NCBI GenBank assembly: GCA_029934875.1
Contig: JAOZLK010000235.1
Span: 1 to 6,932, forward strand
From: Bacteroidales bacterium
Lineage (GTDB): Bacteria > Bacteroidota > Bacteroidia > Bacteroidales > GCA-2748055
Reading direction: 5' to 3'
Length of the DNA: 6,932 nt
The position numbers and the translations under genes were made by a program. Of the stretch, positions 1 to 5,462 are shown piece after piece (within the stretch, counting starts at the first letter, position 1; every line of letters starts with the position of its first letter). The notes beneath the pieces were generated by a model. It was not told the origin of the DNA. It saw only the letters and a list, made by a program, of their open reading frames with translations, and did no database searches.

Positions 1-8
1 GGAAATCC

Positions 9-50
9 GGAAGTCACAAACTTGTAAGTTTTTCTCAATGTGTGACTTCC
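9..50. repeat. Perfect 10-bp inverted repeat (hairpin 1)
   Basis: GGAAGTCACA at 9-18 is the exact reverse complement of TGTGACTTCC at 41-50, separated by 22 nt. A second stem, AAACTT (18-23) with AAGTTT (26-31), lies in the loop and shares one base with the left arm. The same arm core recurs at 140-146 and 172-178. It could fold as a transcribed hairpin, act as a protein-binding palindrome, or be a REP-like element. No T-run follows, so it does not look like an intrinsic terminator. Confidence 0.75.
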
Positions 51-75
51 AGCTTCATTTGGGTGGGCTTTGTTG

Positions 76-102
76 TCATTGTAATGTGCAGTATAACAAT
101 GA
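76..102. repeat. 7-bp inverted repeat (hairpin 2)
   Basis: TCATTGT at 76-82 is the exact reverse complement of ACAATGA at 96-102, with a 13-nt loop. It sits between the two GAAGTCAC-type hairpins, roughly in the middle of the 9-180 block. Seven base pairs of AT-rich stem can occur by chance, so the significance rests mainly on its position between two related palindromes. Confidence 0.45.
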
Positions 103-139
103 TATACGAAAATTCAGAAGATGTGTAATCATTATTCAT

Positions 140-178
140 AAGTCACCACCCTGTAAAGAAGTTACCTCCCTGTGACTT
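140..178. repeat. Inverted repeat (hairpin 3) containing a 19-bp tandem duplication
   Basis: AAGTCAC at 140-146 is the exact reverse complement of GTGACTT at 172-178 and repeats the arm core of hairpin 1. The same stretch is also a degenerate tandem repeat: AAGTCACCACCCTGTAAAG (140-158) followed directly by AAGTTACCTCCCTGTGACT (159-177), 14 of 19 positions identical and 12 of the 14 at 141-154 versus 160-173. The outer ends of the whole block match as terminal inverted repeats: GGAAGTCACA at 9-18 and, read on the opposite strand, GCAAGTCACA at 180-171 (9 of 10). Confidence 0.65.
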
Positions 179-344
179 GCAAGGAATCCGAAAATGGGGT
201 AGGTAGAAGGCCTGAAGGGAAACCTGGTAAAAGGTGACCGTGTTGTCCAAACTGGGTTCATTTGTTGAAGGTGATGCCTTTGGCAATCATACAGATTATG
301 TAACAATCCTTCCTTAAGCGAAGCGTGACATTTTCTTACACAGG

Positions 345-1484
345 TCAGGGTGCATTTTCATTTTCCTGCAGATACTGCTGATAATAGCGGTCGATGATTT
401 GTGACCTTTTTGTGGCCGCTTCCTGCTGGCGAAGCTGGTAATCCTTCTTGGATTCACCCTTTCTTTTTTCTTCGAATACCGGGTCTGCCGATAGCTCTTC
501 CCGGTATGGAGTATCGTAATAGCGCAGGACGAATATTTCGGGATTCACCTCCCACCGGGTCAGTTCTCCCTGGCTGGAGACACTGTAAAAGGAGGTGCCG
601 TCAGGGTGAAACTTTACATCCAGAATTGCTCCGTCATTTTCGGTGAAGGGGTGTATCTTGTCACCCGTTTGCGCATCCCAGAGGATGAGGGAGTTGTCCT
701 CCGAGGCACTTACGAGGTATCTTCCACCTGGACTGAAGTCCACCTTACGGACCACAGCCCGGTGACCTTTCAGGATATGGATCAGTTTCTCCTCCTTAAT
801 GTTATAGATTCGTATACTCTTTTCGGCCGAGGCGGCAGCCACAAGGCGTGAGTCGGGACTAATGGCAACATCATAGATATCAGCGGTGGGTCCGTGAAGG
901 GTAGTGAGCAGCTCTCTGCTCTCCAGGTCCCAAATTTTTACGGTCATATCGTTACTTCCACTGGCAATCAGTTTGTTGTCCTCGCTGATGCAAGCCGTAA
1001 GGCAAACATCCTCATGTCCGCGCAAATGTGCTGCGACAGTCCCCTTGTAAACATCCCAGAGAAGGAAGGTTTTATTGAATGCTGTGGACACAGCATGTTT
1101 ACCGTTCTGGCTGATATCGGCATTCCAGATGGTCGTTGAATGACCATTAAAGATTCCCTTCAGTTTGCCATCACGTCCCCAGACTTTGATTTGCTTACTC
1201 CCGGCACTCATGATAAAATCCATCTTTGGAGGCATGTCCATTGCTGTGACCGGTTTGGTGTGGGCCTCTTTAACCTCCAGCGAGGGCTGAAAGGATTCCG
1301 GATCAAGTACACGGAAGCTTCCATCGGCAAAGCCCGCCAGCAGCAGTTTGCCGTCGGGCGAGAGATTGATCGCGCTGATCACCGGATTGAAGGCCTTTCT
1401 TTGAAGGATGTAGGTGGGCACTTGTGAAATGGAGGCTGATGATAAGGCAAGCAGAGCTGCCAAAAATAGGATGCTTCTTTTCAT
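345..1484 (-). CDS. Exported WD40-repeat beta-propeller protein
   Basis: A 379-aa protein predicted to be secreted. The N-terminus (residues 1-21) is a signal peptide: Lys-Arg, a Leu/Ala-rich core and a small-residue cleavage region ending near Ser20-Gln21. No lipobox cysteine is present, so it is not a lipoprotein. Seven WD40 blades follow at about 31-61, 74-103, 114-145, 156-187, 198-230, 240-272 and 281-313. Several end in clear WD or near-WD motifs (VKIWD at 182-186, LILWD at 266-270, LLWD at 141-144) and several begin with a GH dipeptide; seven blades are enough to close one propeller. Residues 314-379 are a charged, Lys/Glu/Gln-rich tail outside the propeller. WD40 domains are protein-interaction scaffolds without catalysis, and nothing here names the partner. 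The start ATG at 1484-1482 is chosen because the signal peptide begins there. The gene is transcribed away from the metal-transport genes, so a functional link is not implied. Exact role unknown. Confidence 0.9.
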   Translation of the reverse strand: MKRSILFLAALLALSSASISQVPTYILQRKAFNPVISAINLSPDGKLLLAGFADGSFRVLDPESFQPSLEVKEAHTKPVTAMDMPPKMDFIMSAGSKQIKVWGRDGKLKGIFNGHSTTIWNADISQNGKHAVSTAFNKTFLLWDVYKGTVAAHLRGHEDVCLTACISEDNKLIASGSNDMTVKIWDLESRELLTTLHGPTADIYDVAISPDSRLVAAASAEKSIRIYNIKEEKLIHILKGHRAVVRKVDFSPGGRYLVSASEDNSLILWDAQTGDKIHPFTENDGAILDVKFHPDGTSFYSVSSQGELTRWEVNPEIFVLRYYDTPYREELSADPVFEEKRKGESKKDYQLRQQEAATKRSQIIDRYYQQYLQENENAP

Positions 1485-1511
1485 AACAGTAAGGTTTTAG
1501 CCCATTTTCTG

Positions 1512-1518
1512 CAAAATA
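1512..1518 (-). promoter_or_regulatory. Possible weak promoter box for the WD40 gene
   Basis: Read leftward, 1518-1512 is TATTTTG, one base short of the Bacteroidota -7 consensus TAnnTTTG, and lies 27 bp before the WD40 start codon. No TTTG-type -33 box stands out upstream. A small dyad, CCCAT-TT-ATGGG at 1519-1530, touches it and could be an operator, but a 5-bp arm is weak evidence. Confidence 0.25.
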
Positions 1519-1554
1519 CCCATTTATGGGGATCGCTGGTAGAGGAGCTTATGT

Positions 1555-1562
1555 TATTTTTG
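1555..1562 (+). promoter_or_regulatory. Likely Bacteroidota-type -7 promoter box for the permease-feoAB operon
   Basis: TATTTTTG at 1555-1562 fits the primary sigma factor -7 consensus of Bacteroidota (TAnnTTTG) exactly. It ends 57 bp before the permease start, so transcription would begin around 1569 and leave a leader of about 50 nt. The partner -33 element (TTTG type) is not evident at the expected distance, which suggests weak or activator-assisted promoter use. Confidence 0.55.
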
Positions 1563-1602
1563 CACTTCCCGATCATTTTGGCTTTTTTATTGTTTAAAGC
1601 TT

Positions 1603-1608
1603 AGGAGG
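1603..1608 (+). promoter_or_regulatory. Strong Shine-Dalgarno AGGAGG before the permease
   Basis: AGGAGG at 1603-1608 is a full anti-SD match, 11 nt before the ATG at 1620. It fixes the start codon of the permease. Such strong SD sites are uncommon in Bacteroidota, where most genes lack one and A-rich leaders dominate, so this hints at high or SD-dependent translation of the operon's first gene. That last point is inference. Confidence 0.6.
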
Positions 1609-1619
1609 AAACATTTGGT

Positions 1620-2936
1620 ATGGAAATCGTGAACTTGTATCTAGTTGAGCTTGCCAGTCTGGTAAATGAGATGTCTCCCTATCTTTTGCTGGGTTTCTTT
1701 TTTGCCGGTCTCTTGCGGGTGGCCTTTCCCACGCGGATCATCACCCGCTATATGGGAGGTGCGAACACCAGGTCGGTGTTGAATGCCTCTTTGCTGGGAA
1801 TTCCCATGCCACTTTGTTCATGCGGGGTCTTGCCCACAGGAATAGGATTCTATAAAAATGGCGCATCCAGGGGATCGACCATCTCCTTCCTGATTTCAAC
1901 ACCCCAGACAGGGGTTGATTCCATACTGGCCACTTATGCCATGCTGGGCTTGCCCCTGGCCATTATCAGGCCGGTGGTAGCGCTCTTTACAGGACTTGCT
2001 GGCGGACTGCTTGCTAACCGCGCAGATCGGAAAGCAGATCGGAAAGCAGTTGGGAAGAATATCCCGGAAACAGATATGCCTGGTTCGCAAGGGGGGGCTG
2101 AAAGTAATACAGAGGCTGCACCGGAGAGAACGGTGAGGGAACTGTTCAGGTACGGATTTGTGGAATTGCTTCAGGATATTTCGAAATGGTTAATTATCGG
2201 GATGCTCGCTGCCGCATTGCTCTCCGTGCTTATTCCTGCCGATTTCTTTATCCGTAATATTTCAAATGAGTACCTGTCGATGCTTTTGATGCTGGTGGCC
2301 TCGGTTCCTCTCTACATTTGCGCAACCGGGTCCATCCCCATTGTCGCTGTGTTACTTATGAAGGGGCTTGCACCAGGTGCAGCACTGGTGCTCCTGATGG
2401 CTGGCCCTGCCACTAACATTGCAACCATGGCTGTGATCGGAAATGCAATGGGGAAACGTTCTCTGTGGATCTACCTGTTTAGCATCATTGGTGGGGCACT
2501 GCTTTTCGGGACGATCCTGAACGAATTTATACCCAGGGAATGGATTACCGGATGGATGATGCCTGGGATGGAACATGGTTCACACGAGCATCACACGGGA
2601 TGGTTTAAATGGGTCGCCTCAGGGACCCTGGTATTGCTCATTTTAAATGGCTATGTCATGAAATTAGTGACGAGGAGAAAGAATAGAAGGGTGGATGAGA
2701 AACTAAAGAAGGAAATGATGGGAAAACAAATTTATACATACAAGGTGGAGGGAATGACCTGCAATCACTGTAAGGCCAGTGTTGAGAGCGGGCTGTCCAA
2801 GCTGGATTCTACTGAAGGGGTTGTAGCCGATCCCGGTATTAACCAGGTGACGCTTCAGGCTGAGGACCTCTCTGACTCGCTGGTGAAAAAAACTGTAGAG
2901 GGCCTGGGTTATACATTTAAAGGAAGGTTGTCTTAG
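1620..2936 (+). CDS. Cu/Zn efflux permease (ArsP_1/DUF318, SO_0444-like) with C-terminal HMA domain
   Basis: A 438-aa inner-membrane permease likely exporting Cu(I) or Zn(II). The first half (about 1-133) has several hydrophobic helices and the family's signature stretch IPMPLCSCGVLPTG at 61-74, with Cys66 and Cys68 as probable metal ligands, followed by STPQTGVDS at 93-101. A hydrophilic cytoplasmic-type loop (about 133-172) separates it from a second set of helices (about 187-300) that carries LYICATGSIPI at 231-241 (Cys234) and AGPATN at 261-266. A His/Met-rich loop at 313-325 (four His, three Met) could collect metal before the last helix (331-350). The C-terminal part (about 368-438) is an HMA domain with GMTCNHC at 378-384, whose Cys381 and Cys384 bind soft metals in copper chaperones. 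The family is known as SO_0444 Cu/Zn efflux transporters; the substrate here is inferred, and arsenite-type substrates of related ArsP permeases are less likely given the HMA domain. The start is supported by AGGAGG upstream. It ends 2 bp before feoAB. Confidence 0.92.
   Translation: MEIVNLYLVELASLVNEMSPYLLLGFFFAGLLRVAFPTRIITRYMGGANTRSVLNASLLGIPMPLCSCGVLPTGIGFYKNGASRGSTISFLISTPQTGVDSILATYAMLGLPLAIIRPVVALFTGLAGGLLANRADRKADRKAVGKNIPETDMPGSQGGAESNTEAAPERTVRELFRYGFVELLQDISKWLIIGMLAAALLSVLIPADFFIRNISNEYLSMLLMLVASVPLYICATGSIPIVAVLLMKGLAPGAALVLLMAGPATNIATMAVIGNAMGKRSLWIYLFSIIGGALLFGTILNEFIPREWITGWMMPGMEHGSHEHHTGWFKWVASGTLVLLILNGYVMKLVTRRKNRRVDEKLKKEMMGKQIYTYKVEGMTCNHCKASVESGLSKLDSTEGVVADPGINQVTLQAEDLSDSLVKKTVEGLGYTFKGRLS
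2022..2049 (+). repeat. 12-bp tandem repeat inside the permease gene
   Basis: GCAGATCGGAAA occurs twice in a row (2022-2033 and 2034-2045) and starts a third time (GCAG, 2046-2049). It encodes the repeated Ala-Asp-Arg-Lys in the hydrophilic loop near residues 135-143. The unit is a multiple of three, so gain or loss of a copy keeps the frame. The loop seems tolerant of length change. Confidence 0.85.
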
Positions 2937-2938
2937 CA

Positions 2939-5413
2939 TTGACACTGAGCGATCTACATACAGGTGAGTCTGCCACCATAACCCGAATCAGGGGTAGGGG
3001 TGCTTTCCGGAAGCGGATCACAGAGATGGGCTTTATCAGGGGAAAGCGGGTGAGTGTTGTTAAGTCGGCTCCGCTTAAAGATCCCATTGAATACAGGATT
3101 CTGGACAGCAATATTTCGCTCCGCAGGAGTGAAGCCGGCTTAATTGAAGTCTCAACAGGAGCAAATATACCTGAGTATCCGATAGTCTCCTCACTGTCAC
3201 AAATCGCCGAGCCCGATCAGAAGGGCCCCCTTGTGCCCAGGCCGGACAAAATTATTGATGTGGCGCTTGTTGGGAACCCGAATAGTGGGAAAACTACACT
3301 ATTCAACAGGGTATCGCGATCCCGGGAACACACTGGCAACTATGCAGGTGTAACAGTTGGTTCAAAACAGGCTGTCTTTTACCACAAGTCTTACACCTTC
3401 AGGATTACAGATCTGCCGGGAACCTACTCCCTTTCTGATTACTCCAGTGAGGAGCGTTACGTGAGGGAACACATTCTCAATGAGAAACCAGATGTGGTTG
3501 TGAATGTTGTGGATGCCAACAACCTGGAGCGAAATCTTTACCTCACCTCTCAGCTCATCGATATGGATGTCACCATTGTGCTGGCACTGAATATGTATGA
3601 TGATCTGCTTGAGAAGGAGGACAAGCTTGATACGGATTTGCTGAGTAAGCTTCTGGGTATTCGTGTGGTTCCGACCATATCTCATAGGGGGAAGGGCGTT
3701 TTCAGGCTGCTGAACCATGTAATCCGCGTATTTGAAGAGCAGGATCCGGCCATCCGGCACGTTCATATCAACTACGGGGAGGAAATCGAAGCCTCAGTTA
3801 TTAAACTCCAGGAACTGATCAGGAAGAATCCCTCGGTCACCGATCATTTTTCGTCCCGGTTTATTTCCCTGAAGTTATTGGAGCGGGACGATAGTTGTGC
3901 TCATATTCTATCCGACACGGATAATTTTCATGAAATTCGTCATCTGGCCGGGGTGGAGATTGAAAGGATTGAATCTCTTTTCAAAACCGATAGTGAAACC
4001 CTGGTGACTGATGCGCGTTACGGATTCGTTGCCGGAGCGCTGAAGGAGACCATGAAACGAAGCGGTGCCGACCCAGCCTTCTCCAGGTCGAAGCGTATCG
4101 ACAGGATACTTACTCACAAGTACCTGGGACTACCTATCTTCCTTGGCTTCCTCTGGCTTATGTTCAATGCGACCTTTACACTGGGAAACTATCCCATGGA
4201 ATGGATCGGTGCCGGGGTAGAGCTCTTGAGTGAATTTCTCAGGAACCATATTTCTGAAGGGATGCTCAGGGACCTGGTGGTGGACGGAATCGTTGGTGGA
4301 GTGGGAGGTGTTATCGTATTTTTGCCCAACATCCTGATTCTTTTCTTTTTTATCTCTCTCATGGAGGACACGGGCTATATGGCCCGGACCGCTTTCATCA
4401 TGGATAAGGTGATGCACCTTTTCGGCTTGCATGGGAAGTCTTTTATTCCCCTGATTATGGGTTTTGGCTGCAATGTCCCTGCCATCATGGCCACTCGTAC
4501 CCTTGAGAACCGAAACGACCGGCTGCTTACAATGCTTATTATTCCCTTTATGTCCTGCAGTGCACGATTACCGGTATATGTGCTTGTTGCAGGAGCCGTT
4601 TTCCCTGGAAATGCTGGTCAGATGATTTTTTTACTCTACATGCTTGGGGTCCTTTTCTCCATGCTCATGTCCTTCCTTTTTAAAAAGATACTATTTCATA
4701 ACAAGGAGGCCCCCTTCGTGATGGAGCTGCCGGTTTATCGCAATCCAGGCATCAGGGTGATTCTTAGACACATGTGGATGAAGGGTGCCCATTACCTGAA
4801 GAAGATGGGTGGAGTGATTCTGCTTGCTTCGGTAGTAATTTGGGCCCTCGGCTACTTCCCCAGGAATGTGGATTATTCGAAAGACTTTTCTGCTTTGATT
4901 GAACAGGAACAGCAGGGTGGTGAAGCGGCTGACCAGGAAAAAATATTGCAGCTATCCCTTGAACAGGAGGCCGAGAGGCAGGAGCACTCATACATCGGAA
5001 GAATAGGAATGGCCATTGAACCCGTAATCAGACCCCTGGGCTTCGATTGGAAAATGGGCATTGCACTGGTTACAGGTTTTGCTGCCAAGGAGATTGTGGT
5101 GAGCACCATGGGGGTGCTGTACCAGGCTAATAAAAATGCACCGCCTGGAGAATCCTCTTCCCTGGAGAACAGGATCAGGGAGCAGGTCTATACGACAGGG
5201 AAAAGAGCAGGCAGCACAGTTTTCACTCCCCTGGCCGGTTTCTCCTTCCTGGTATTTGTCCTCTTCTACCTGCCCTGTGTGGCAGTGATTGCTGCTGTTG
5301 GAAGAGAGTCTGGCAGCTGGAAATGGGCAGCCTTTGTACTTTTCTATACTACGGCTATTGCCTGGGGGGCCAGTTTCCTTGTATTCCAGGTTGGGACTTT
5401 GTTACATATGTAA
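2939..5413 (+). CDS. feoB: Ferrous iron transporter, FeoA-FeoB fusion
   Basis: An 824-aa inner-membrane Fe(II) importer. Residues 1-75 form a FeoA (SH3-like) domain, with the typical GAFRKRITEMGFIRGKRV stretch at 21-38. A linker leads to the cytoplasmic G domain with all GTPase motifs: G1 GNPNSGKT 112-119, G2 around Thr139 in GNYAGVT, G3 DLPG 158-161, G4 NMYD 218-221 and G5 near ISHRGKG 247-253. A helical spacer follows to about 390. The membrane part (about 395-820) has eight to nine helices and the two conserved Cys-containing gate motifs, GFGCNVPA 508-515 and MSCSARLP 538-545. A charged Glu/Gln-rich stretch at 651-683 precedes the SYIGRIG motif. Length fits a complete FeoA-FeoB fusion, common in Bacteroidota. 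The start is TTG at 2939: an in-frame stop at 2918-2920 rules out a longer form, no ATG lies between, and a later ATG would delete part of FeoA. AGGAAGG at 2921-2927 can serve as ribosome binding site. The 2-bp gap to the permease implies co-transcription and probably translational coupling. Confidence 0.96.
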   Translation: MTLSDLHTGESATITRIRGRGAFRKRITEMGFIRGKRVSVVKSAPLKDPIEYRILDSNISLRRSEAGLIEVSTGANIPEYPIVSSLSQIAEPDQKGPLVPRPDKIIDVALVGNPNSGKTTLFNRVSRSREHTGNYAGVTVGSKQAVFYHKSYTFRITDLPGTYSLSDYSSEERYVREHILNEKPDVVVNVVDANNLERNLYLTSQLIDMDVTIVLALNMYDDLLEKEDKLDTDLLSKLLGIRVVPTISHRGKGVFRLLNHVIRVFEEQDPAIRHVHINYGEEIEASVIKLQELIRKNPSVTDHFSSRFISLKLLERDDSCAHILSDTDNFHEIRHLAGVEIERIESLFKTDSETLVTDARYGFVAGALKETMKRSGADPAFSRSKRIDRILTHKYLGLPIFLGFLWLMFNATFTLGNYPMEWIGAGVELLSEFLRNHISEGMLRDLVVDGIVGGVGGVIVFLPNILILFFFISLMEDTGYMARTAFIMDKVMHLFGLHGKSFIPLIMGFGCNVPAIMATRTLENRNDRLLTMLIIPFMSCSARLPVYVLVAGAVFPGNAGQMIFLLYMLGVLFSMLMSFLFKKILFHNKEAPFVMELPVYRNPGIRVILRHMWMKGAHYLKKMGGVILLASVVIWALGYFPRNVDYSKDFSALIEQEQQGGEAADQEKILQLSLEQEAERQEHSYIGRIGMAIEPVIRPLGFDWKMGIALVTGFAAKEIVVSTMGVLYQANKNAPPGESSSLENRIREQVYTTGKRAGSTVFTPLAGFSFLVFVLFYLPCVAVIAAVGRESGSWKWAAFVLFYTTAIAWGASFLVFQVGTLLHM

Positions 5414-5429
5414 GGATTTTAATATATTG
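5398..5429 (+). promoter_or_regulatory. Possible weak promoter before the cytochrome c biogenesis gene
   Basis: TTTG at 5398-5401, inside the feoB end, is followed after 21 bp by TATATTG at 5423-5429. This resembles the Bacteroidota -33/-7 pair, but the -7 box is one base short of TAnnTTTG. It lies 33 bp before the next start codon. The short distance to feoB also allows simple read-through, so the site is tentative. Confidence 0.25.
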
Positions 5430-5462
5430 CAGCCCCATTTTTTTTTAACTATATATCATCTT

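Larger units (their letters stand above)
1..344. other. Intergenic region with repeats, no supported gene
   Basis: No reading frame here looks like a real gene. The left half (9-180) is occupied by inverted repeats described in separate entries. The right half (181-344) shows only a weak hairpin, TGCC-TTT-GGCA at 275-285, without a T-run. No tRNA- or rRNA-like segment is recognisable. The region lies downstream of the leftward WD40 gene, whose transcript would run into it, yet no classical intrinsic terminator (GC-rich stem plus T-run) is seen on that strand. Two plus-strand frames are open from the left edge, one to a TGA at 173-175 and one to a TAA at 126-128. A short tail of a gene entering from the left therefore cannot be fully excluded, but neither reading resembles a known protein. 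Confidence 0.6.

Noticed and set aside
2..175. Plus-strand frame open from the left edge to TGA 173-175, including a 45-codon Cys-rich ORF from ATG 38
   Set aside because: It runs through all the inverted repeats, has no ribosome binding site or promoter, and its product resembles no family I know. Another frame is also open to 126-128, so openness alone is not evidence. A gene tail from the left is not fully excluded.
140..177. Tandem repeats as a CRISPR remnant
   Set aside because: The two units are directly adjacent without a spacer, only 19 bp long and diverged.
275..285. Hairpin TGCC-TTT-GGCA as terminator of the WD40 gene
   Set aside because: The stem has only four base pairs, no T-run follows on the minus strand, and it is 60 bp beyond the stop codon.
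2718..2936. HMA domain as a separate gene only
   Set aside because: The permease frame runs through it without a stop, so the main product is a fusion. An additional internal start is kept as a hypothesis in the findings.
3362..3766. 134-codon reading frame on the minus strand
   Set aside because: It is antisense to the FeoB G domain, which has all its GTPase motifs on the plus strand.
5438..5446. Run of nine T after feoB as an intrinsic terminator
   Set aside because: No GC-rich stem precedes it; the upstream bases are AT-rich and do not fold into a hairpin.
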